Assembly: GCA_017502135.1 (NCBI GenBank)
Contig: JAFVVP010000001.1
Location: forward strand, 126,544-190,543
DNA: 64,000 bases
Reading direction: 5' to 3'
Source of the DNA: Clostridia bacterium
GTDB taxonomy: Bacteria > Bacillota > Clostridia > Oscillospirales > CAG-272
Below the pieces are notes generated by a model. That model saw only the letters and a list, made by a program, of their open reading frames with translations. It searched no databases and was not told the origin of the DNA. A program made the position numbers and the translations under genes. The stretch's first letter is position 1. Each line of letters opens with the position of its first letter. Positions 25,674-34,364 of the stretch are shown here, one piece after another.

Positions 25674-26906
25674 ATGAAAAAGAAGATATCGGTCGGCCTT
25701 GCGGTGATTTTGATTCTCCTTGTGGCCGTAGTTACCTTTCAACTGACCGGCCTGTATTGGTCCGGCGTGTATAAACAAGGGATCTATGAGGCCTACGAGG
25801 ATATGGAGACCTACCAAAAACTCCTTGAAGTGGACGCCTTGTTCCGCTCCCTTTACGTGGAGGACATCGACGAGGCGACGCTTATGGACGGCATCCTCCA
25901 AGGATACGTCTACGGCTCCGGTGATAAATACGCGGCCTATTACCCCGCTGAGGAGTTCCGGTCATATAAGGAAAGCCTTCAGGGGGACATGCAGGGCGTA
26001 GGTATCCACGTCATCTACAACGCAGAGTACAACGCCATTGAGATCATTAACGTAATGCCCGATTCCCCTGCGCTTTTGGCAGGAGTGGAACCGGGAGATA
26101 TGGTCATCTATGTAGGTGTCGGCGACAGTGCCGAATCCGTCGCGGAGCTTGGCTATTACGGGGCGCTCTCGAAGCTACAGGGAAAAGCCGGTACGATGGC
26201 GGAGTTCACCGTTGCCCGCGGGAAAAACTATTCCGAAACGGTAGAGTTTTCCATCGAACGAGGATACGTAACGGAGCAGACGGTGCTAAGCCGTGTCTAC
26301 GCACTCGATCCGACGGTCGGTGTTATCAAGATCACAAGCTTTGATATGAAAACGCCCGAGCAGTTTTTCGGGGCAGTAGAGTCGCTTCGCGCGGCAGGCT
26401 GTGATAAACTCGTTCTCGACGTCCGGTATAATCCCGGCGGAGAGCTTACTTCTATCTGCGAAGTGCTTGATTACCTTGTGCCCGAAGGTCCGGTAATCCG
26501 TACGATAGACAAATCCGGCAAGGAAGAAACGATCTATACGTCCGATAAAAAAGAACTCAACATGCCGATGGCGGTGATCGTCAACGGATCGACGGCGAGC
26601 GCCGGCGAACTGTTTTGCTCCGCGCTCAAGGACTACGGGAAAGCAACGATCGTGGGAACCAAAACCTACGGTAAAGGATGTATGCAGACGATCCGTCAGC
26701 TGTCTGACGGAAGCGGCCTGTCCGTTACGTACAGCTATTACTGCCCGCCGTTCTCCGATAATTACGACGGCATCGGCGTTGAGCCGCACATCGTAGTGGA
26801 ACCGGACGAAGCACTCGCATCCAAAAACATTTATAAAATCACCGACGAGGAAGACAATCAACTTCATCGGGCGGTAGAGGCAGTCATCGCCTCGGCAAAT
26901 GAGTAA
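25674..26906 (+). CDS. S41 family C-terminal processing peptidase (CtpA-like)
   Basis: A 410-residue protein: N-terminal membrane anchor (ISVGLAVILILLVAVVTFQL), a helical pre-domain (LLEVDALFRSLYVEDIDE...DGILQGYVYGSGDKYAAYY), a PDZ domain (GVGIHVIYNAEYN...AGVEPGDMVIYVG, about 115-200) and the S41 catalytic core with LDVRYNPGGELTS, VNGSTASAGELFCSAL (catalytic Ser) and GTKTYGKG (catalytic Lys). It acts outside the membrane on unfolded C-termini, possibly controlling hydrolase levels. The ATG at 25674 starts MKKKIS just before the hydrophobic anchor; the upstream ATG at 25638 overlaps a TATAAT and has no ribosome binding site. Confidence 0.92.
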   Translation: MKKKISVGLAVILILLVAVVTFQLTGLYWSGVYKQGIYEAYEDMETYQKLLEVDALFRSLYVEDIDEATLMDGILQGYVYGSGDKYAAYYPAEEFRSYKESLQGDMQGVGIHVIYNAEYNAIEIINVMPDSPALLAGVEPGDMVIYVGVGDSAESVAELGYYGALSKLQGKAGTMAEFTVARGKNYSETVEFSIERGYVTEQTVLSRVYALDPTVGVIKITSFDMKTPEQFFGAVESLRAAGCDKLVLDVRYNPGGELTSICEVLDYLVPEGPVIRTIDKSGKEETIYTSDKKELNMPMAVIVNGSTASAGELFCSALKDYGKATIVGTKTYGKGCMQTIRQLSDGSGLSVTYSYYCPPFSDNYDGIGVEPHIVVEPDEALASKNIYKITDEEDNQLHRAVEAVIASANE

Positions 26907-26958
26907 GACGCTTTGAGAGACAGAAATATCGTTTTACGTATGAAGAAAGGGAACACCA

Positions 26959-27447
26959 ATGGAAAACACAAAGAAGACCCTCTATACCGAAGAGGGGTAT
27001 AACAATCTGGTAGAGGAACTCCGCTATCTGAAGGACGTGCGGATTCCCGAGATCAAGGTTGCGATCGCGGATGCGCGCGCGTTTGGAGACCTCTCCGAGA
27101 ACAGCGAATACGACGAAGCAAAGAACGAGCAGGCAAAGGTAGTTACCCGTATCGCCGAGCTTGAAAAGCTTCTGAACGAAGCGGAAATCATCGACGAGAG
27201 CGAGATCAAAGCGGACGTTGTGAACCTCGGCTCCGTCGTAAAGGTGTACGATTCCGATATGGACGAGGAAGTGGAGTACAGTATCGTCGGCTCCAACGAA
27301 GCCAATCCCCTGCAGGGCAGAATCTCCGATCAGAGCCCCATCGGCTCCGCGATGATCGGTGCCAAAGTAGGCGAAGAGGTTACAGTTACCGCACCGTTCG
27401 GTGAATACAAGATCAAGATTCTCGCGGTTACCCGCGCGAAGAACTGA
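26959..27447 (+). CDS. greA: Transcription elongation factor GreA
   Basis: A 162-residue protein: N-terminal coiled coil (about 8-80) whose tip has GDLSENSEYDEAKNEQ with the conserved acidic residues, and a C-terminal FKBP-like domain (SIVGSNEANPLQGRISDQSPIGSAMIGAKVGEEV). It enters the RNA polymerase secondary channel and promotes transcript cleavage in stalled complexes. GAAAGGG site before the ATG. It is followed by lysS after 68 nt, a frequent greA-lysS order in Clostridia. Confidence 0.96.
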   Translation: MENTKKTLYTEEGYNNLVEELRYLKDVRIPEIKVAIADARAFGDLSENSEYDEAKNEQAKVVTRIAELEKLLNEAEIIDESEIKADVVNLGSVVKVYDSDMDEEVEYSIVGSNEANPLQGRISDQSPIGSAMIGAKVGEEVTVTAPFGEYKIKILAVTRAKN

Positions 27448-27515
27448 CCGTACCGCATATTTCTTGACAATTGACAGAAAGGACGTGCTCCGCCCGGGCG
27501 GAGTGAGAGAAAACG

Positions 27516-29006
27516 ATGGCAGAGAATCAAAACAACGCGCCTGTACAACAACTCAGTGAGATCCTGCAGGTACGCCGTGATAAATTAAAGACGCTGCAGG
27601 ATGCAGGACAGGATCCCTTCCAAATCACGAAATTCGACGTTACGCATCACGCCGAGGAAGTAAAGGCGCAGTACGACGCCCTTGAAAATACCGAGGTAAT
27701 GATCGCCGGACGTATGATGGCGAAACGCATCATGGGTAAGGCGTCCTTCGCACACGTGCAGGATCTTTCGGGTAAGATGCAGCTTTACGTCGCCCGTGAC
27801 AGCCTTGGCGAGGAAGCCTACGCCGGATTCAAGAAAATGGATATCGGCGATATTATCGGCGTGAAGGGCACCGTTTTCAAAACGAAAACGGAGGAGATCT
27901 CTCTGCATGTAACGGAGATCACGCTCCTTTCGAAGAGCCTGCAGCCGCTTCCGGAGAAGTTCCACGGCCTTACGAACGTCGATATGCGCTACCGCCAGAG
28001 ATACGTCGATCTGATCACGAATCCCGAGGCAAAGGATACGTTTATCAAACGCTCGAAAATCATCAGTTCCATCCGCCGTTTCCTTGACGCACAGGGCTTT
28101 ATGGAGGTGGAAACGCCGATGCTCGTTTCCAACGCAGGCGGCGCCGCTGCCCGTCCGTTCGAGACGCACTTCAACGCGCTCGATGAGGATTTCAAACTCC
28201 GCATTTCGCTGGAATTGTATCTGAAACGCCTCATCGTCGGCGGTCTTGAGAGAGTATACGAGATCGGCCGCGTTTTCCGTAACGAGGGACTTGACACGCG
28301 CCACAATCCCGAGTTCACTTTAATGGAACTCTACCAGGCATACACCGATTACCACGGCATGATGGATCTTACCGAGAATATGTTCCGCCATGTGGCCAAG
28401 GAAGTGCTTGGTACTACCACGATCACTTATAACGGCGTCGAGATGGATCTCGGTAAGCCGTTCGCACGCATCACGATGGTTGATGCCGTAAAGCAGTATT
28501 CCGGCGTGGATTTCAAGGAGATCCATACGGTGGAGGAAGCCCGCGCTGCCGCCGATCTGCATCACGTGGAATATGAGGACCGCCACACGAAGGGCGATAT
28601 CCTCAATCTCTTCTTCGAAACGTTCGTTGAGGAGCACTTGATCCAGCCGACGTTCGTTATGGATCATCCCGTGGAGATATCTCCCCTTACCAAAAAGAAG
28701 CCCGACGATCCCGAGTACGTGGAGCGTTTTGAGATGTTTATGAACGGCTGGGAGATGGCAAATGCATACTCCGAACTGAACGATCCGATCGATCAGCGCG
28801 AGCGCTTCGCCGAGCAGGAGAAGCAGTTTGCCGCCGGCGATGAAGAAGCCAACCACACGGATGAGGACTTCCTCAACGCCCTTGAGATCGGTATGCCGCC
28901 GACCGGCGGTATCGGCTACGGAATCGACCGTCTTTGCATGCTGTTTACCGATTCCCCCGCGATCCGCGACGTTCTTCTGTTCCCCACGATGAAGACGATT
29001 GACTGA
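27516..29006 (+). CDS. lysS: Lysine--tRNA ligase, class II
   Basis: A 496-residue class II synthetase. The N-terminal OB-fold anticodon domain (about 60-150) includes [23 protein letters not shown]; the catalytic core has motif 1 ([15 protein letters not shown]), motif 2 ([26 protein letters not shown]) and motif 3 ([16 protein letters not shown]). It charges tRNA-Lys in the cytosol. Start ATG at 27516 follows a GAGTGAGAG stretch with no strong Shine-Dalgarno; GAAAGGACG is further upstream, inside a leader with GCTCCGCCCGGGCGGAG inverted repeats (27486-27502) that may affect translation. Confidence 0.97.
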   Translation: MAENQNNAPVQQLSEILQVRRDKLKTLQDAGQDPFQITKFDVTHHAEEVKAQYDALENTEVMIAGRMMAKRIMGKASFAHVQDLSGKMQLYVARDSLGEEAYAGFKKMDIGDIIGVKGTVFKTKTEEISLHVTEITLLSKSLQPLPEKFHGLTNVDMRYRQRYVDLITNPEAKDTFIKRSKIISSIRRFLDAQGFMEVETPMLVSNAGGAAARPFETHFNALDEDFKLRISLELYLKRLIVGGLERVYEIGRVFRNEGLDTRHNPEFTLMELYQAYTDYHGMMDLTENMFRHVAKEVLGTTTITYNGVEMDLGKPFARITMVDAVKQYSGVDFKEIHTVEEARAAADLHHVEYEDRHTKGDILNLFFETFVEEHLIQPTFVMDHPVEISPLTKKKPDDPEYVERFEMFMNGWEMANAYSELNDPIDQRERFAEQEKQFAAGDEEANHTDEDFLNALEIGMPPTGGIGYGIDRLCMLFTDSPAIRDVLLFPTMKTID

Positions 29007-29017
29007 TACGAACCGAT

Positions 29018-29047
29018 AACCCAAGACGTCTTTTCGCGTCTTGGGTT
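29018..29047 (+). terminator. Hairpin after lysS, probable weak terminator
   Basis: AACCCAAGACG (29018-29028) pairs with CGTCTTGGGTT (29037-29047). The tail ATTGTAT is not U-rich, so read-through into the CDF gene is likely. Confidence 0.6.
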
Positions 29048-29082
29048 ATTGTATAGAGTTACATGACCGAAGGAAGGATTTT

Positions 29083-29982
29083 ATGAAAACCGAAAAGAAT
29101 ATTCTCGTGGCGTTTCTTTTGAATTTGCTCTTTTCTTTGTTTGAGTTTGTCGGCGGTGTTTTCACCGGCAGCGTTGCCATTATCTCCGATGCCGTGCACG
29201 ACGTCGGAGATGCAGCAAGCATCGGCCTTTCGTATTTTCTGGAGAAGAAAAGCAAAAAACAGCCGGACGAAACGTACACATACGGCTATGCCAGATATTC
29301 CGTCATCGGCAGTGTGATCACGACGCTCATTCTTCTGTTCGGCTCAGTTGTCGTCATCTACAACGCTATCCTCAGAATCATCCATCCGGTTGAGATCAAT
29401 TATAACGGCATGATTGTTTTTGCCGTTGTGGGCGTAATCGTCAATTTTACAGCCGTGTTTCTTACAAGGGAAGGGGATTCGCTCAATCAGAAAGCCGTGA
29501 ATCTACATATGCTCGAGGACGTGCTCGGCTGGGCAGTCGTGCTTGTCGGTGCTATTGTGATGCGCTTTACCGACTTCTCTCTTATTGATCCGATTATGTC
29601 CATCGGTGTGGCGGCGTTTATCTTTGTAAATGCTGTCAGAAATCTTGGAGAAGCGGTGGAACTGTTCCTCGAAAAACGACCGCACGGGGTTGATCTTGCC
29701 GAGATCAAAGAACATATATTAAAGATCGACGGCATCATCGACGTGCATCATATCCACGTGTGGAGCATGGACGGACAGAACAATTACGCTACGATGCATA
29801 TCGTGACGAATACCGACCACCACGCGGTGAAGGATGCCGTACGCGAAGAACTCCGTGAGCACGGCATCGGCCACGCAACGCTTGAACTGGAGAGCGAGGG
29901 CGAGCACTGCCACGAGGAGAGTTGTCACGTGCAGTTCAAAGAATCCGACGGGCATCATCATCACCACCATCATCATCATTGA
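29083..29982 (+). CDS. Cation diffusion facilitator (CDF) metal exporter with His9 tail
   Basis: A 299-residue CDF transporter with six predicted transmembrane segments. The metal site is visible as ISDAVHDVGDA (HxxxD, helix II, about 35-45) and LHMLEDVLGWA (HxxxD, helix V). The cytosolic C-terminal domain has DVHHIHVWSMDG. The protein ends GHHHHHHHHH, a genuine nine-His run that should bind Zn2+, Ni2+ or Co2+ and could act as a metal sensor or buffer. It exports divalent metals in exchange for protons. The start ATG at 29083 has AAGGAAGG upstream; the earlier in-frame start at 29041 lies in the preceding hairpin. A perfect palindromic terminator follows. Confidence 0.93.
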   Translation: MKTEKNILVAFLLNLLFSLFEFVGGVFTGSVAIISDAVHDVGDAASIGLSYFLEKKSKKQPDETYTYGYARYSVIGSVITTLILLFGSVVVIYNAILRIIHPVEINYNGMIVFAVVGVIVNFTAVFLTREGDSLNQKAVNLHMLEDVLGWAVVLVGAIVMRFTDFSLIDPIMSIGVAAFIFVNAVRNLGEAVELFLEKRPHGVDLAEIKEHILKIDGIIDVHHIHVWSMDGQNNYATMHIVTNTDHHAVKDAVREELREHGIGHATLELESEGEHCHEESCHVQFKESDGHHHHHHHHH

Positions 29983-29984
29983 AT

Positions 29985-30016
29985 AAAGGCTCTGACCGAT
30001 ATCGGTCAGAGCCTTT
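29985..30016. terminator. Terminator of the CDF gene
   Basis: AAAGGCTCTGACCGAT (29985-30000) followed directly by its exact reverse complement (30001-30016) and TTTT overlap; a 32-bp perfect palindrome. Confidence 0.85.
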
Positions 30017-30031
30017 TCCACTATAAACAAC

Positions 30032-30060
30032 TTTACTTTTTGCGAATAATGTTGTATAAT
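30032..30060 (+). promoter_or_regulatory. Sigma-A promoter for the MAG1210-like/lemA unit
   Basis: TTTACT (30032-30037), 17-nt spacer, TATAAT (30055-30060), only about 15 nt before the GTG start region, giving a very short leader. Confidence 0.8.
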
Positions 30061-30080
30061 GTAAATAAGGAGGTGAGTGC

Positions 30081-31691
30081 GTGGATTCGATGATTTACAA
30101 TCCGCTTGAGGAATTTGAGAAAATATTCAAGGATCGTCACCTTGAGAGAACGAGTGATTTTTTTGAAAAACTGGTAAAGAAATCCGGCGTCGATCCCGAT
30201 CTGAACCGCGAAACGATACGGCAGATGGACGAGAGCCGAGAGATCGCCCGGAAACTGAAAACAAAGCTCGGTTGGCTCAAGTTTCTTCGTGTTCTTATGT
30301 GTCTGACGCTGTTCCTTATTCCGCTCGTTATAAAAAAAACGACCCCGAAAATCAAAGCGCTCACCGAGGAGAGGGAACAGGCGCTCGAGCGTGCGGATCG
30401 CCTCATGGAGGAGGCGAGAAACCAGATGCTCCCTCTCAACAGACTCTTTACTGACAGAGATGCGCTCGATATCATAGAAGCCGTCGTGCCTCTCATTTCG
30501 TTTGATACGCACCTTTCCGTAAGGCAGGAAATCGATATGAAGATCAACTACGATTTCGGCGAGGATGCAGGCGATGAAGAGTCTACTATCGAGGTGCTGG
30601 CGGGTAATTATAATGAGAACCCGTTTTTGTTCGAGCAAAAACGCATACACAGAATGGGAACGGAAACGTACCACGGATATAAAACGATCCACTGGACGGA
30701 AACGTATCGCGACAGCGATGGAAAAACGAGAACGAGAATGCGCACGCAGACGCTTCACGCGACCGTTACGAAACCGAAGCCGTATTACCAAACGCAGGTG
30801 GTGCTGAATTACTGTGCGCAGGGCGGTCCGGATCTGTCGTTCAGCCGCGACGATTCGCATCTCGAGCAGAAAAGCGAGCGCCAAGTAGAGCGTTTCGTAA
30901 AACGCGGCGAGCGAAAGCTTGAACGAAAAGCGGACCGTGCAATCGGCCAAAACGACGATTTTACGATGATGTCCAATGCGGAGTTTGAGGTGCTTTTCGA
31001 CGCTCTCGACAGGACGGACGAGGTGCAGTTCCGTACCCTCTTTACACCGCTGGCACAGACGAATATGGTATCACTGATTCTTTCACCGACGGCGTATGCG
31101 GACGATTTCCATTTCATAAAACAAAAACGGACGAATAAGATCATATCAAAGCACAGCCAGGGAAGGGCACTCAATCTGCGGCCCGAAAACTACGCTTCGT
31201 ATTCCTACGATATCATAAAAGAGAATTTCGTCGGAAAGAACGCCGATTTCTTCAAGGCGGTGTACTTCGATTTTGCACCCCTTTTGGCGATCCCCATGTA
31301 TCAGGAGCGCCCCGTCCATTCGCTTAAACCGATCCCCGATTATTCGCAGCTGTATTCCCTCCGCGAATGCGAGTCGCTCGCAAATGCCATGGATAAAAGA
31401 CACGTTGTGCATCCGGATACGAAAACCGAGGCGATTCTGAAATCGTCGTTTGTACGGTCCGGCGATAACGTCGATGAGACGTGCATCACCGCTTATTCCT
31501 ACGATATAGAAAAACGGGTGGACGTCGTTTCCGTTTTCGGCGGAGACGGCCGCTTCCACAACGTGTCCGTCGAGTGGGACGAATACATGCCGCTTACAGC
31601 ACAGAACAACTTTTCCGTTGCAACGAATGAAATCGCGGAAAATAAGACGGTTCTGGCAAGAATGAACGGATTATCCATATTCAATTCTTAA
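30081..31691 (+). CDS. MAG1210-like protein of the LemA-associated type, unknown function
   Basis: A 536-residue protein. The N-terminus is helical and charged (NPLEEFEKIFKDRHLERTSDFFEKL), followed by one hydrophobic segment (FLRVLMCLTLFLIPLVI, about 73-89), a coiled coil (KIKALTEEREQALERADRLMEEARNQM) and a large soluble domain with EQKRIHRMGTETYHGYKTIHWTETY, FTMMSNAEFEVLFDALDR and PMYQERPVHSLKP. This layout and its place before a lemA gene match, from memory, the protein family named after Mycoplasma MAG1210; a search would settle it. GTG 30081 is preceded by AAGGAGGTGA, a nearly perfect ribosome binding site. The lemA gene starts 28 nt after its stop. No catalytic motif was recognised. Confidence 0.7.
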   Translation: MDSMIYNPLEEFEKIFKDRHLERTSDFFEKLVKKSGVDPDLNRETIRQMDESREIARKLKTKLGWLKFLRVLMCLTLFLIPLVIKKTTPKIKALTEEREQALERADRLMEEARNQMLPLNRLFTDRDALDIIEAVVPLISFDTHLSVRQEIDMKINYDFGEDAGDEESTIEVLAGNYNENPFLFEQKRIHRMGTETYHGYKTIHWTETYRDSDGKTRTRMRTQTLHATVTKPKPYYQTQVVLNYCAQGGPDLSFSRDDSHLEQKSERQVERFVKRGERKLERKADRAIGQNDDFTMMSNAEFEVLFDALDRTDEVQFRTLFTPLAQTNMVSLILSPTAYADDFHFIKQKRTNKIISKHSQGRALNLRPENYASYSYDIIKENFVGKNADFFKAVYFDFAPLLAIPMYQERPVHSLKPIPDYSQLYSLRECESLANAMDKRHVVHPDTKTEAILKSSFVRSGDNVDETCITAYSYDIEKRVDVVSVFGGDGRFHNVSVEWDEYMPLTAQNNFSVATNEIAENKTVLARMNGLSIFNS

Positions 31692-31719
31692 GATAAATCT
31701 TAATAAAGGAGTACTGAAA

Positions 31720-32388
31720 ATGGCAAATCAACTGGACGAACTGAATCCCGAGGTAAGAGAAGAGGGCGTTGATACGAACGTTATCGCAAAAAAGATTCCG
31801 GCCGAGGTGGGCGTCGGCTCGAAGATTTTCGAGATCCTTCTGTGGGTGTGCGGCATTCTGCCGGGTGTGATCTTTCTCTTTATGAAGATCAGTGCCCGGA
31901 AGCATTTCGATCAGCTGCAGCAGAAGATCCAGAGAAACGCTTCGCAGATCGATAACTTCCTTGAGCAGAGGGTTATGGTGCTGCAGAACTGTGCACGCCT
32001 GCTTGATAAGGCGATCGACCTTGACAAGAGCACGTTTGAGAATATCGCAAAATATCGTTCCGGTAACGCCGGCGACGCGGATGCCGCACGCAACGAGATC
32101 GGCGGTCAGATCGAGACGATCTCGAGAGACATTAACGTGGCAGTAGAGAACTACCCTGACCTCAAAGCGCACCGTGAGATCGCTGATGCGATGCAGCAGA
32201 ATATGTATCTCCAGAGAGAGATTACGGCGGCAAGAGAACTGTATAACGATACGATCGATCAGTGGAACCGCGATATCTTCGCATGGCCGACAAAGATGAT
32301 CGTCGCCGCTAAGAACGGATATACGACGAGAATTCCGTTCGCCGCATCGAAGGAAGTAAAAGAGCAGGCGAGATCGGTATTCTTCTGA
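31720..32388 (+). CDS. lemA: LemA family protein
   Basis: A 222-residue LemA-family protein. One hydrophobic segment (IFEILLWVCGILPGVIFLFM, about 35-54) anchors it; the rest is a helical bundle with RKHFDQLQQKIQRNASQIDNFLEQRVMVLQNCARLL and LREITAARELYNDTIDQWNRDIFAWP, the family hallmark (xARxxYNxxVxxxNxxIxxxP). LemA proteins are membrane-bound with a cytosolic or external helical domain of unknown function. It follows the MAG1210-like gene and a strong terminator closes the pair, so these two probably act together. Confidence 0.92.
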   Translation: MANQLDELNPEVREEGVDTNVIAKKIPAEVGVGSKIFEILLWVCGILPGVIFLFMKISARKHFDQLQQKIQRNASQIDNFLEQRVMVLQNCARLLDKAIDLDKSTFENIAKYRSGNAGDADAARNEIGGQIETISRDINVAVENYPDLKAHREIADAMQQNMYLQREITAARELYNDTIDQWNRDIFAWPTKMIVAAKNGYTTRIPFAASKEVKEQARSVFF

Positions 32389-32422
32389 TTGAAACGACTG
32401 TTTTCTGCAAACGTAAAAAAGC

Positions 32423-32458
32423 AAACGCCCCGTGTCCGAGATGGCGCGGGGCGTTTTT
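32423..32458 (+). terminator. Terminator of the MAG1210-like/lemA unit
   Basis: AAACGCCCCG (32423-32432) pairs with CGGGGCGTTT (32447-32456), followed by T-run. Confidence 0.9.
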
Positions 32459-32509
32459 ATCCCGTGGCGGGGATTTTTGAAAATCGGTGCTTTTAATTTG
32501 GCTTTTCGG

Positions 32510-32538
32510 TTGACTTTTCTTTTGATGGGTGATACAAT
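32510..32538 (+). promoter_or_regulatory. Sigma-A promoter for the GH3 gene
   Basis: TTGACT (32510-32515), 17-nt spacer, TACAAT (32533-32538). It excludes the in-frame ATG at 32529 as the start. Confidence 0.85.
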
Positions 32539-32588
32539 TACCCTATATGGAGAATTCCACAAAAACACAGCATTTCGAGGTGCTTATT

Positions 32589-34163
32589 ATGAAAGAGTTG
32601 AAACTGTCCGAACTGACTACGAAACAAAAACTCGGTATGACGCTCATCGCGCGCGTGTATGACGGAAATATCGACTACGTCGTCGAGCAGATCAAGGCTC
32701 ACTCCCTGGGCGGTGCGTGGATCACGCAGGGTGAGAAAAACCGCGACGCGCTTATGAAAGCGGTGAAGGATGCCGCCGATTATCCGATTCTTATCATGTG
32801 TGACGTCGAGCACGGCTTTGACGAGTACACGATCGGCCGACACAACGCGCTCGGCTGTGCGGGCAGTGAGGAGCTTGCCTACGTATTCGGAAAGGTTACC
32901 GCGGTGAGCGCCGCGAAAGCGGGGTACAACTGCGTTTGGAATCCCGTTCTCGATATGCCAACCACCAACTACGTCTGCGGCGGTGTCATTCGCTCGCTCG
33001 GCTCGGATAAATATAAGGTTACCGCGCTGGCGAAAGCCGAGGCGCGCGGACTGCACGACGGCGGTCTCCTTGCGATGGCGAAGCATTTCCCCGGAAAGGG
33101 AGGGGAAAGTGCCCGGGTTGACACGCATATGGGTGAGGCTGTAACGTCAGTGTCGAAGGAAACGGTTGTGGACTATTATCTGTATCCGTATCGTGAGCTC
33201 ATGAAGGAAGGTCTTCTGGATGGCATCGGGACGGGACATATTCGATTTTTGGATATTGATCCCGAATACCCCGCGAGTCTTTCGAAGAAGGTCAACGATC
33301 TTATAAGAGACGAGGGGTTTGACGGGCTCGCCATGACCGACGCGCTCGATATGATGGGCGTTCGTGCCAGATACGGAAGACACGACACGTGCGCCATGGC
33401 GCTCGCCGCCGGCAACGATATGCCGCTTCCGTTCTTCCCGGATCACGATACTGCATATGAGTCGCTGTGCGAGTGCTACGAGGCGGGCATGGTCACCGAG
33501 GAACGGCTCAACGAGGCTGTACGTCGCGTTCTCGAAGCACAGCATAAGACGCTCACCCCGCCGAAGTTCACGGAGCTCACCGACGAGGATATCGCTCTTT
33601 TCCACCGCATCAATACGGATTCCGTTTACAGGCGTGTAGACGAGGGTATTTCCCCGACGCTCGATGCGGATGGCAGATATTTCTTCGCGCTTCTCACGGA
33701 GACGCCGCTCGATCTTGAAAGTCACGGCAAGGTGGCAGTCGAGACGTTTACAAACGATTGGTACAATCCCGTGTTGCTCGCCGAGAAGATCAAGGAAAAT
33801 TTCCCGAACTCCACGGTCTATCCGATCACGCAGTTCCCGTCCTCGCCGGAGAACAAGGCTCTTTTGCATGCCTCGATCGGCTACGACAGCGTCATCTTCG
33901 TTACGTTTACAAAAACGCTTACCTACGTTGGTACTGAGTGCCTCACCTCGCGCATTACGTCACTCATCAACGCGATGCGTATGACGGACCACGTTTCTAC
34001 CGTCGTGCACTTCGGCAATCCGTTTGTGCTCGAGGACCTTTCGCACATTCCGCGCGTCCTTATCGGAACGACGTCCACCGAAAGCTCGCTTGCGGCGATC
34101 GATGTGCTCGCAGGCAAATATCCCGCGCTCGGCGTTATGACGTACGATGTGAAATTGAAATAA
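32589..34163 (+). CDS. Glycoside hydrolase family 3 protein (beta-N-acetylhexosaminidase/NagZ-like)
   Basis: A 524-residue cytosolic-looking protein without signal peptide. The family 3 barrel is visible as MCDVEHGFDEYT, NCVWNPVLDM, LLAMAKHFPGKGGESARVDTHMGEA (about 156-180; the KHFPG motif and an Asp-x-His resembling the NagZ acid/base dyad) and GFDGLAMTDALDMMGV (about 243-258; the nucleophile Asp in TDALDM). A second domain of about 190 residues follows. A beta-N-acetylglucosaminidase role in peptidoglycan recycling is likely; phosphorolysis, known for some NagZ relatives, cannot be excluded. Start ATG 32589 has a weak CGAGGTG site. Confidence 0.82.
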   Translation: MKELKLSELTTKQKLGMTLIARVYDGNIDYVVEQIKAHSLGGAWITQGEKNRDALMKAVKDAADYPILIMCDVEHGFDEYTIGRHNALGCAGSEELAYVFGKVTAVSAAKAGYNCVWNPVLDMPTTNYVCGGVIRSLGSDKYKVTALAKAEARGLHDGGLLAMAKHFPGKGGESARVDTHMGEAVTSVSKETVVDYYLYPYRELMKEGLLDGIGTGHIRFLDIDPEYPASLSKKVNDLIRDEGFDGLAMTDALDMMGVRARYGRHDTCAMALAAGNDMPLPFFPDHDTAYESLCECYEAGMVTEERLNEAVRRVLEAQHKTLTPPKFTELTDEDIALFHRINTDSVYRRVDEGISPTLDADGRYFFALLTETPLDLESHGKVAVETFTNDWYNPVLLAEKIKENFPNSTVYPITQFPSSPENKALLHASIGYDSVIFVTFTKTLTYVGTECLTSRITSLINAMRMTDHVSTVVHFGNPFVLEDLSHIPRVLIGTTSTESSLAAIDVLAGKYPALGVMTYDVKLK

Positions 34164-34171
34164 AAAGAAAA

Positions 34172-34201
34172 GGGGCTGTCGCATTTAGTTGCGACAGCCC
34201 C
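34172..34201 (-). terminator. Hairpin between convergent GH3 and CofE-like genes
   Basis: GGGGCTGTCGCA (34172-34183), loop TTTAGT, TGCGACAGCCCC (34190-34201). The T-rich tail lies on the reverse strand (TTTTCTTTTT), so it terminates leftward transcripts best; it may also stop GH3 transcripts. Confidence 0.75.
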
Positions 34202-34231
34202 AAATATTTGCGGCAAAGACGAAAATATTTG

Positions 34232-34304
34232 AAATTCCAGTGGAATTTGTTGCGAAACTTCCCGATTTTTTGCCCGAAACAGGCAAAAATGGCCGCCTCA
34301 GCGG
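34232..34304. other. Cluster of three small hairpins in a convergent intergenic region
   Basis: AAATTCC/GGAATTT (34232-34238 with 34242-34248), TTTTTGCC/GGCAAAAA (34267-34274 with 34282-34289) and CCGC/GCGG (34293-34296 with 34301-34304). Together with flanking terminators at 34172 and 34321 the whole 200-bp gap is folded. No open reading frame is credible here. Confidence 0.45.
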
Positions 34305-34320
34305 ACAAGGGAAGGCTCGC

Positions 34321-34356
34321 GGAGTTGTTGCTTTTATGAATGCAACAACTCCTTTT
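34321..34356 (+). terminator. Rightward terminator hairpin
   Basis: GGAGTTGTTGC (34321-34331) pairs with GCAACAACTCC (34342-34352), followed by TTTT. Likely a second stop for GH3 transcription. Confidence 0.75.
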
Positions 34357-34364
34357 GTGCTGTT

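Noticed and set aside
29956..29982. Nine-His run as vector tag contamination
   Set aside because: It is continuous with the natural CDF frame, uses mixed codons, and is followed by the native stop and terminator.
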